A DNA stretch of 11,542 nucleotides from Actinomycetota bacterium. Its GTDB lineage: Bacteria; Actinomycetota; Acidimicrobiia; Acidimicrobiales; AC-25. The stretch is taken from contig VAXF01000050.1 in NCBI GenBank assembly GCA_005888395.1, forward strand, positions 1 to 11,542, given 5' to 3'. Position 1 is the first letter of the stretch, and every line of letters starts with the position of its first letter. Under the pieces are notes generated by a model, which saw only the letters and a list, made by a program, of their open reading frames with translations, made no database searches and was not told the DNA's origin. The position numbers and the translations under genes were made by a program. Shown here in pieces: positions 6,035-11,542 of this stretch.

Positions 6035-6751
6035 TCAGACCCGGCCGTAGAGGATGGCCCGCTTGACCTCCTCGATGGCCTCGGTGACCTTGATGTCGCG
6101 GGGGCAGGCGTTCGTGCAGTTGAACGCCGTGCGGCACCGGAACACGCCGGAGCGCTGGTTGAGGATCTCGAGCCGCTCGCCCGCCGCCTGGTCGCGCGAG
6201 TCGAAGATGAAGCGGTGAGCGTTGACGATCGCGGCCGGGCCGACATACGACTCGTTGCCCCAGTAGATCGGGCACGACGTGGTGCAGGCCGCGCACAGGA
6301 TGCACTTCGTGGTGTCGTCGAAGCGGGCGCGGTCTTCGGCGCTCTGGAGGCGCTCGGTGTAGCCGGGGTCGTCGGTGTTCACGAGGTACGGCATCACGGA
6401 CCGGTACTGCTCGAAGAACGGTTCCATGTCGACGACGAGATCTTTGATGACCGGAAGGCCACGAATGGGCTCGATGGTGATGTCGAGCCCGGCCTTTCGT
6501 ATGAGCAGCATACAGGCCAGCGCGTTCTCGCCGTTGATCACCATGGCATCCGACCCGCACACGCCGTGCGCGCACGAACGCCGGAAGCTGAGCGTGCCGT
6601 CGTGGTACCACTTGGCCGCGTGCAGCGCGTCGAGGACGCGGTCGCTCTCCTCCATCTCGACGTCGAACTCCTGCCAGTAGGGCTTGCGGTCGCGCTCGGG
6701 GTCGAACCGCTTCACCTTGAGATGGACCTTCACCAGCTCGGTTTCGGGCAT
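6035..6751 (-). CDS. sdhB: Succinate dehydrogenase iron-sulfur subunit
   Basis: Iron-sulfur subunit of succinate dehydrogenase / fumarate reductase, passing electrons from the FAD of SdhA to quinone. It has 238 residues, normal length. The N-terminal 2Fe-2S ferredoxin domain has Cys60, Cys65, Asp68 and Cys80 in SCAHGVCGSDAMVINGENAL then AC; the Asp ligand is the same as in E. coli SdhB. The C-terminal domain has CILCAACTTSCP (Cys150, 153, 156, 160) and CRTAFNCTNACP (Cys206, 212, 216), which supply one 4Fe-4S and one 3Fe-4S cluster. All expected ligands are present. The start ATG overlaps the sdhA stop by one base (TGATG), so translation is coupled. A candidate hairpin terminator follows. No membrane anchor gene follows it; the next gene is the unrelated TIM-barrel protein. 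Confidence 0.97.
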   Translation of the reverse strand: MPETELVKVHLKVKRFDPERDRKPYWQEFDVEMEESDRVLDALHAAKWYHDGTLSFRRSCAHGVCGSDAMVINGENALACMLLIRKAGLDITIEPIRGLPVIKDLVVDMEPFFEQYRSVMPYLVNTDDPGYTERLQSAEDRARFDDTTKCILCAACTTSCPIYWGNESYVGPAAIVNAHRFIFDSRDQAAGERLEILNQRSGVFRCRTAFNCTNACPRDIKVTEAIEEVKRAILYGRV

Positions 6752-8487
6752 CAGTACTTGCGCTCCATAGGGAGGTAGTTGCCGGGGGTGACCGGCTTGT
6801 AGTCGAGGCGGACGCCGTCGTCGGTGCGGTACGCGAGCGAGTGGCGCATCCAGTGCTCGTCCTCGCGGAGCGGATGGTCGTCGCGGAAGTGGCCCCCGCG
6901 ACTCTCGGTTCGGGCACGGGCGGCCACGACGAGGCAGCGGGCCAGGTCGAGCAGGTAGCCGAGCTCGAGCGCCTCGGTGAGGTCGTAGTTGAACACCTCG
7001 CCCTTGTCCTGGATCGTGGCCCGCTCGTAGCGGGCGTCGAGCGCGTCGAGATCGGACGCCATCGACGCCAGGCTCTCCTCGGTGCGGAAGACCGACGCCT
7101 TGTCGGTCATGTGCTCCTGGAGCTCTTCACGTATGCGGGCGACGTTCTCGCCGGCGCTCGAGGCCTTCAGCCGTTCGATGCGATCGCGGACGTCGGCCTC
7201 GATGTCGGCTGGCGGGTCGGGGTGGCCCACGGTGTCGACATACGATGCCATCGCCTGACCACCGCGGCGGCCGAACACGACGATGTCGAGGAGCGAGTTG
7301 GTGCCGAGACGGTTGGCGCCGTGCACGGAGACGCACGCGCACTCGCCGGCGGCGTAGAGGCCGGGGAGCACCGTGTTGGCGGCGTCGATCACGACCTCGG
7401 CGTCGACGTTGGTGGGGATCCCGCCCATGGCGTAGTGGGCGGTGGGCTGGATGGGAATGGGGTCGGTCTTCGGCTCGAGGCCCTGGTAGGTGCGGACGAA
7501 GTCGGTGATGTCGGGGATCTTGGCGTCGATGTGCTCGGGCGAGAGGTGGGTGAGGTCGAGGTAGACGTAGTCCTTGTTGGGTCCCGCGCCGCGGCCCTCC
7601 CCGATCTCGGTGAGGATCGCCCGGCTCACCATGTCGCGCGGCGCGAGGTCCTTGATCGTGGGCGCGTAGCGCTCCATGAACCGCTCGCCCTCTGCATTGC
7701 GGAGGATGCCGCCCTCGGCGCGGGCCGCCTCCGACAGCAGGATCCCGAGCTTGTAGATGCCCGTGGGGTGAAACTGGAAGAACTCCATGTCCTGGAGCGG
7801 GATGCCCCGCCGGTACAGCAGACCGGGCCCGTCGCCCGTGAGCGTGTGGGCGTTGGACGAGATCTTGAACATCTTGCCGAACCCGCCGGTGGCGAACAGG
7901 ACGGCCTTGGTGGTGAACACGTGGAGATCGCCGGTGGCGAGCTCGTAGGCCACGACACCGCCCACGCGGCCCTCGACGAACGCGATGTCGAGCACCTGGT
8001 ACTCGTTGAAGAAGTTGACGTCGCGCGCCACGCACTGCTGGTACAGCGTCTGCAGGATCATGTGGCCGGTGCGGTCGGCCGAATAACACGCCCGCTTCAC
8101 CGACGCCTCACCGTGGTTGCGCGTGTGGCCCCCGAAGGTGCGCTGGTCGATCTTGCCCTCGGGCGTGCGGTTGAACGGCATGCCGAAGTGCTCGAGCTCG
8201 ATGACCGCGTCGATCGCCTCGCGGCACATGATCTCGGCCGCCGGCTGGTCGACGAGGTAGTCGCCGCCCTTCACGGTGTCGAAGGTGTGCCACTCCCAGG
8301 AGTCCTCCTCGACGTTGGCCAGCGCCGCGCACATGCCGCCCTGGGCCGCGCCCGTGTGGGAGCGCGTCGGGTAGAGCTTGGTGAGCACCGCCGTGCGGCA
8401 CTTGCCCGCCGTCTCGATCGCCGCCCGCAGCCCGGCGCCGCCGGCGCCCACGATGACGGCGTCGTAGCTGTGGTGGTGGACCTTCAC
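6751..8487 (-). CDS. sdhA: Succinate dehydrogenase flavoprotein subunit
   Basis: FAD-containing catalytic subunit oxidising succinate to fumarate. It has 578 residues, typical length. The N-terminal dinucleotide fold YDAVIVGAGGAGLRAAIE is at 8-25. His44 in TRSHTGAAQGG is the expected site of covalent FAD attachment. Substrate and catalytic residues are seen in FQFHPTG (His240), LAPRDMVSR (Arg284), PTAHYAMGG (His351) and HGANRLGTNSLLD (Arg393). The C-terminus ends with the usual DYKPVTPGNYLP. The start is GTG at 8487 with GAGG (8499-8496) 8 bases before it; a three-codon ATG frame (MQP, stop) overlaps this GTG and is probably chance. The gene upstream on the same strand, 37 bases away, is a GH2 glycosidase, not sdhC/sdhD. 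sdhB follows directly. Confidence 0.97.
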   Translation of the reverse strand: MKVHHHSYDAVIVGAGGAGLRAAIETAGKCRTAVLTKLYPTRSHTGAAQGGMCAALANVEEDSWEWHTFDTVKGGDYLVDQPAAEIMCREAIDAVIELEHFGMPFNRTPEGKIDQRTFGGHTRNHGEASVKRACYSADRTGHMILQTLYQQCVARDVNFFNEYQVLDIAFVEGRVGGVVAYELATGDLHVFTTKAVLFATGGFGKMFKISSNAHTLTGDGPGLLYRRGIPLQDMEFFQFHPTGIYKLGILLSEAARAEGGILRNAEGERFMERYAPTIKDLAPRDMVSRAILTEIGEGRGAGPNKDYVYLDLTHLSPEHIDAKIPDITDFVRTYQGLEPKTDPIPIQPTAHYAMGGIPTNVDAEVVIDAANTVLPGLYAAGECACVSVHGANRLGTNSLLDIVVFGRRGGQAMASYVDTVGHPDPPADIEADVRDRIERLKASSAGENVARIREELQEHMTDKASVFRTEESLASMASDLDALDARYERATIQDKGEVFNYDLTEALELGYLLDLARCLVVAARARTESRGGHFRDDHPLREDEHWMRHSLAYRTDDGVRLDYKPVTPGNYLPMERKY

Positions 8488-8524
8488 GGCTGCATCCTCG
8501 CATCGCGGCCACGAGCCGGAGAAA

Positions 8525-10642
8525 TCACAGGGCCGTAGAAATTACGGAGTCGTAGCGGTTGGTGGCCTTGACGTCGTCGTGGACGAGGTCGAGCTCCAGC
8601 TCGAGTGGGCCCGCGGCCGCCGGGGCGACGGCCTGGATCGTGCCGATGCGCACACACCCGTCGACGGGGACGTCGCCTTCCCATGCCCAGCGGTGGCTCC
8701 CGCCCGTCCACCTCAGCGTCGCCGTCACGCGCACGTCCGCGAGCGGCACGCGGAGGTCGCTGACGACGTGCACGTCGAGGCTGACCGCGTCGCCGGGCGC
8801 ATAGGCGGCGGCGGGGCGGTCGGCGACGACGATCACCGGCGCGCAGGCGTCGGCGAGCGCGCGGTAGCCGGCCTTCGGCGCCCGCTCGTGGTCGAGCACC
8901 GACCACGTGACGGCGGGGTGGGCATCGGCGAGGAAGAAGTGGGCGAAGCCACCGGTCGGCCGGTACTTGAGTCGCCGGAGGGTCTCGACGTGGTGCTTGA
9001 TCACCGTCGCCTGGTAGGCCTGGGTCGCATCGCGCCACGCCTCGAAGGTGGCATGGTCCGCCGGCGGCACGTAGCGGTCGAACAGCGGCTTCTGGAGGCA
9101 GTGCGTGCGGGCGAGGCGTGGCCAGTCGAGGTCGGGCCAGCGCTCGGGCTCGATGAACTCGTCGGTGGTGGGCACCGCCTGCGCGCCGAACTCGGAGTAG
9201 AAGCGCGCCAGCCGGGGGAACCCGGCGAGCGCACGGGGCAGGTCGCGCTCGTCGCCGTGGTACCAGCCGAAGTAGAGGTGCGTGTCGGTGCCACCCGAGC
9301 CGGGGTGGGGGAGCACGCCGGAGTGAGGGATCACCGGCCGCGTCGGGTCGGCCTGCTCGAGGGCGCGGTGGATCGAGTGGTCGAGGACGGTCTTGTTCCA
9401 CCCGGGCAGCTCCTGGGCGGCGATGAACGACGTGACCAGCGCGGCGGGGTCGGAGAACGAGCCCGGCTCGGCGTCGAGCCGGAAGGGCTCGTTGTGGCCG
9501 CACCAGATGGCGATCGACGGGTGATGGCCGAGGAGGTCGACGAGCTCCCGCGCCTGGCGCACCGCCTCCTTGCGCACGCCGCGCGCGTAACCCCACTGCA
9601 ACGGCATGTCCTGCCAGACGAGCACGCCGGCCTCGTCGGCCGCGTCGTAGAGCTCGGGCCGGGTGACGTGGGCGTGGACGCGCAGGAGGTCGAGCCCGGC
9701 CGCCTTCGCCAGCTCGACGTCGCGCGCCAGCTCCGCCGGCGACGCCTCGGCCAGCTGCATGCGCGTCGGGCCGTGATTGGAGCCCTTGAGGAAGAGGCGC
9801 TCGCCGTTGACGCTCAGCACCCATCGCTTCATCCGCACCTGCCGCAGGCCGATCCGCAGGCGGCGCTCGTCGCTGAGCCTGCCGCCCGCTGTCGCCTCGA
9901 CCCGCACCTCGTGCAGCGGCTGTGAGCCGAGGGCGTGCGGCCACCACAGCGCGGGTTGCTCGACGCTCACCTGCCACTCGACGCGGTTCTCCCCGGCAGC
10001 CAGCGGGTGCCGGGCCACGTGTTCGACCGCGCCGATCGTCGTGCGCACCTCGATGGTGTCGGCGTCGGCCGTGTCGAGCACGGCGCGGAACGAGACGGTC
10101 GCGCGCTGTTCGTCCGCGGCCGTGCACAGCGCGCGCAGTCGGACGATGCGCACCGGACCGCTCTCCTCGACTCGCACGGGCCGCCAGATGCCGCCCGGGT
10201 TCCAGTCGGGATCGAGGCAGTCCCAGTGCTGGAACACGCCGGTGAGGTTGCGCTTCGCCTTGCGGTCTTGCGGCCGCGTGCACGCGACCTCGACGGCCAG
10301 CACGTGGTCGTCACGCGCCTGCAGCGCGTCGGTGACCTCGAGGGTGTGCGGGAAGAAATAGCCCTCGGTATCGCCGACGTACGCGCCGTCGAGCCAGACG
10401 TCAGCCTGGTAGAAGACGCCGTCGAGCACCAGCCAGGCCCGCCGGCCAGGGCCGAGGAGCGCGTGCTCGAAGCGGCGGCGGTAGAGCAGGGGCCCGTCGT
10501 TGGACGCGAACGCCGGTGACGACCGCCAGTGGCCCGGCACGGCAAGCTCCGCCCACGAGGAGTCGTCGAGCTCGGGCGAGGGAAACGCCCGGCGCAGTCC
10601 CTCGTCCGCGCCGATCGCGCGCCAGGTCCCTGAGAGATCCAT
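8525..10642 (-). CDS. Glycoside hydrolase family 2, beta-mannosidase-like
   Basis: A 705-residue enzyme of the GH2 clan, hydrolysing beta-linked sugars; motifs favour the beta-mannosidase side of the family over beta-galactosidase. The N-terminal jelly-roll sugar-binding domain (about 1-160) has LSGTWR, LDGVFYQADVWLDGAYVGDT and NPGGIWRPV. An immunoglobulin-like sandwich (about 165-270) is followed by the TIM barrel (about 272-600) opening LSVNGERLFLKGSNHGPT. The acid/base is Glu385 in IWCGHNEP (codon 9490-9488) and the nucleophile is Glu484 in RFYSEFGAQ (codon 9193-9191). A C-terminal beta domain ends the protein. There is no signal peptide, so it is cytoplasmic and would act on imported oligosaccharides or glycosides. 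The start has no Shine-Dalgarno; a TAGCCT -10-like box (10659-10654) lies 11 bases upstream. It is 14 bases downstream of the hypothetical membrane-protein gene. True specificity is uncertain. Confidence 0.93.
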   Translation of the reverse strand: MDLSGTWRAIGADEGLRRAFPSPELDDSSWAELAVPGHWRSSPAFASNDGPLLYRRRFEHALLGPGRRAWLVLDGVFYQADVWLDGAYVGDTEGYFFPHTLEVTDALQARDDHVLAVEVACTRPQDRKAKRNLTGVFQHWDCLDPDWNPGGIWRPVRVEESGPVRIVRLRALCTAADEQRATVSFRAVLDTADADTIEVRTTIGAVEHVARHPLAAGENRVEWQVSVEQPALWWPHALGSQPLHEVRVEATAGGRLSDERRLRIGLRQVRMKRWVLSVNGERLFLKGSNHGPTRMQLAEASPAELARDVELAKAAGLDLLRVHAHVTRPELYDAADEAGVLVWQDMPLQWGYARGVRKEAVRQARELVDLLGHHPSIAIWCGHNEPFRLDAEPGSFSDPAALVTSFIAAQELPGWNKTVLDHSIHRALEQADPTRPVIPHSGVLPHPGSGGTDTHLYFGWYHGDERDLPRALAGFPRLARFYSEFGAQAVPTTDEFIEPERWPDLDWPRLARTHCLQKPLFDRYVPPADHATFEAWRDATQAYQATVIKHHVETLRRLKYRPTGGFAHFFLADAHPAVTWSVLDHERAPKAGYRALADACAPVIVVADRPAAAYAPGDAVSLDVHVVSDLRVPLADVRVTATLRWTGGSHRWAWEGDVPVDGCVRIGTIQAVAPAAAGPLELELDLVHDDVKATNRYDSVISTAL

Positions 10643-10656
10643 CTGGAAAAACGAGG

Positions 10657-11415
10657 CTACTTGCGGACCTCGAGCGGGCCCCTGACGATGGCGGTGACGG
10701 CGTAGCCACCACGGACCGGCCGGAGCGTCACGTCGAACGGACCGGGCCCGAAGCCGAGGTCGGTGGCGTCACGGGTGGCGTTTGCCGTGCGCACGCTGAA
10801 CCGGCCGACGAGCGCAAGCGAGCCGGGCCCGAGCAGGTGGAGCCCTCGGGGTGGCAGCCCGATGAACGCGCCGCCGCTGGTGGTGAGGATGGTCTGGCCG
10901 TCGGCGAAGAAGTCGAGCCCGTCGCGCGGCGTGGCCAGCCCGCCCGCGCCCACGGCCACCGACGCGGTGGTGTGATAGAGCCCGGCCAGGAATGTGTGCT
11001 GGTGCGCGTCGAGCGCCCATCGCACGCCCGACGGCGTGGCGGTCACGTGGGCGACGCCCAGGTCGAGTCCGACGCCACCGGTCACGGTGAAGGGCTGGCC
11101 CTCGTCCCAGAAGATCGTCGTGCGACGACCGTCGGCAATCGCACCCTCGAGTGACGCGTGGCCGGCGTCGCGCGCCACGACGATCGTGAAGGGTGAGGGA
11201 AGGTTGCCCGCGTCCTGCGCATCAGCCGCGAGCGACGCGGCCCGGCCGGTGATCTCCGCCTGACCGGGCGGCAGGACCACAACCGTGCGGCCGTCGACGA
11301 CGCGCGTTCGGGTGTGAACCCGACTTCCGGCGGTGCCACGGACCGCGATCACGGCGAGGTCGCTCACCAGCAGGAACGTCACGAGCCACCCGATGGCTCC
11401 GATACGGCGCTCCAC
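10657..11415 (-). CDS. Hypothetical membrane-anchored protein
   Basis: I do not recognise the family. The protein has 252 residues. It opens MERRIGAIGWLVTFLLVSDL then AVIAV, one hydrophobic segment (about 7-25) after a positively charged N-terminus, predicting a signal anchor or uncleaved signal with the rest outside. The exterior part is beta-rich and Gly/Thr/Val-rich, with repeated short strands such as FTVTGGVGLDLGVAHVTATPS and AFIGLPPRGLHLLGPGSLAL, and no cysteine or evident catalytic motif; it may bind a ligand or the cell wall. The start is GTG at 11415, 6 bases after TACCCT (11427-11422), which fits a leaderless transcript. It diverges from the ChlI-like ATPase gene and is 14 bases before the GH2 gene on the same strand. 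Confidence 0.75.
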   Translation of the reverse strand: MERRIGAIGWLVTFLLVSDLAVIAVRGTAGSRVHTRTRVVDGRTVVVLPPGQAEITGRAASLAADAQDAGNLPSPFTIVVARDAGHASLEGAIADGRRTTIFWDEGQPFTVTGGVGLDLGVAHVTATPSGVRWALDAHQHTFLAGLYHTTASVAVGAGGLATPRDGLDFFADGQTILTTSGGAFIGLPPRGLHLLGPGSLALVGRFSVRTANATRDATDLGFGPGPFDVTLRPVRGGYAVTAIVRGPLEVRK

Positions 11416-11421
11416 GGGGCA

Positions 11422-11431
11422 AGGGTAGGGT
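11422..11431. promoter_or_regulatory. Symmetric divergent promoter, overlapping -10 boxes (ANNNTANNNT)
   Basis: AGGGTAGGGT holds TAGGGT on the plus strand (11426-11431) and TACCCT on the minus strand (11427-11422), both TANNNT and sharing the central TA. The plus box is 7 bases before ATG 11439; the minus box is 6 bases before GTG 11415. This gives leaderless starts for both genes. The layout matches 1124-1133. No clear -35 is visible. The call rests on geometry only. Confidence 0.5.
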
Positions 11432-11438
11432 GACGGGC

Positions 11439-11542
11439 ATGTCGCGACCGGCCACGCTGGGGCAGCTGAGGGAGTCGGGATGGCAGTCCGTCCCGGTGAA
11501 GGAGGAGGTCCGGCGCAATGCCGCGGCCCGCATCGCCGCGGG
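11439..11542 (+). CDS. N-terminus of a probable ChlI/MoxR-like AAA+ ATPase (3' end cut off)
   Basis: Only 34 codons are visible before the window ends: MSRPATLGQLRESGWQSVPV then KEEVRRNAAARIAAG. The pattern TLGxLRxSG...xxVKxExRxNxxxRxAxG resembles the start of the actinobacterial magnesium-chelatase subunit I-like ATPases, which continue with a Walker A motif beyond this window. Those proteins are AAA+ ATPases often paired with a von Willebrand A domain protein and are not necessarily involved in chlorophyll synthesis. The ATG at 11439 follows a TAGGGT -10-like box by 7 bases, indicating a leaderless start. The family assignment is from a short N-terminus and is therefore tentative; the existence of the gene is more secure. 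Confidence 0.5.
   Translation, partial: MSRPATLGQLRESGWQSVPVKEEVRRNAAARIAA

Noticed and set aside
6541..6575. Asp68 in place of a Cys in the SdhB 2Fe-2S motif
   Set aside because: E. coli SdhB uses an Asp at the same position, so this is a normal variant and not a defect.
8485..8496. Three-codon ATG frame (MQP, stop) overlapping the sdhA GTG start, a possible leader peptide
   Set aside because: It is too short, and its ATG abuts the only Shine-Dalgarno, which is correctly placed for the GTG. Chance is the simpler explanation.
6841..8538. Long open frame (565 codons) antisense to sdhA
   Set aside because: It lies wholly opposite a textbook sdhA. Its predicted protein is Val/Gly/Arg-rich without motifs, as expected when high GC at third positions removes stops on the opposite strand.
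8579..9925. Long open frame antisense to the GH2 gene
   Set aside because: The GH2 frame carries catalytic residues and domain motifs, while the opposite frame is low-complexity. It is a composition artefact.
8484..10283. 599-codon frame on the same strand as GH2, offset by one base
   Set aside because: Its translation is Arg/Pro/Ala-rich with no domain, and it overlaps almost the whole GH2 gene. It is a frame shadow.

Overview
The window is very GC-rich and gene-dense, with short or overlapping gene junctions. It has an F420-type (Ddn-like) deazaflavin-dependent protein and several start codons that look leaderless. Together these point to a high-GC actinobacterium, perhaps an acidimicrobial lineage; that placement is inferred from gene content and style, not from a marker gene.

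Layout. The 3' part of a malate dehydrogenase gene (1-766, +) converges on a small SCP2-like lipid-binding protein (760-1116, -). From a 25-bp divergent gap a three-gene cassette runs rightwards (1142-3502). It encodes a free-standing phosphohistidine 'swivelling' domain of the PEP-utilizing enzyme type, an unrecognised 373-residue protein, and a CrtC/DUF7065-like protein with a GERDHSWGxRDW motif. A VapBC-type toxin-antitoxin pair follows (3518-4251), and the toxin has lost one expected active-site Asp. Two leftward genes come next: a Ddn-family deazaflavin (F420) nitroreductase-like protein (4248-4688) and a membrane-anchored TIM-barrel glycosidase-like protein with a Pro/Ala/Lys linker (4718-5905).

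The right half is a leftward block. In transcription order it holds a hypothetical membrane-anchored protein (10657-11415), a cytoplasmic GH2 beta-mannosidase-like enzyme (8525-10642), sdhA (6751-8487) and sdhB (6035-6751). The rightward start of a probable ChlI-like AAA+ ATPase begins at 11439 and is cut by the window edge.

Functional links. Malate dehydrogenase and SdhAB are TCA-cycle enzymes. The sdhC/sdhD membrane anchors are not next to sdhAB; a GH2 gene lies directly upstream instead. The two divergent gene pairs (1116/1142 and 11415/11439) share one architecture: a 10-bp ANNNTANNNT element whose two overlapping TANNNT -10 boxes face outwards, each 6-8 bases from a start codon. This would allow one symmetric promoter to drive two leaderless mRNAs. 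The most novel-looking content is the swivel-domain cassette, which has no visible ATP-grasp or PEP-binding partner and is paired by this promoter with a lipid-binding protein.

No RNA genes, CRISPR arrays, insertion sequences or intergenic gaps longer than 300 bases were seen.
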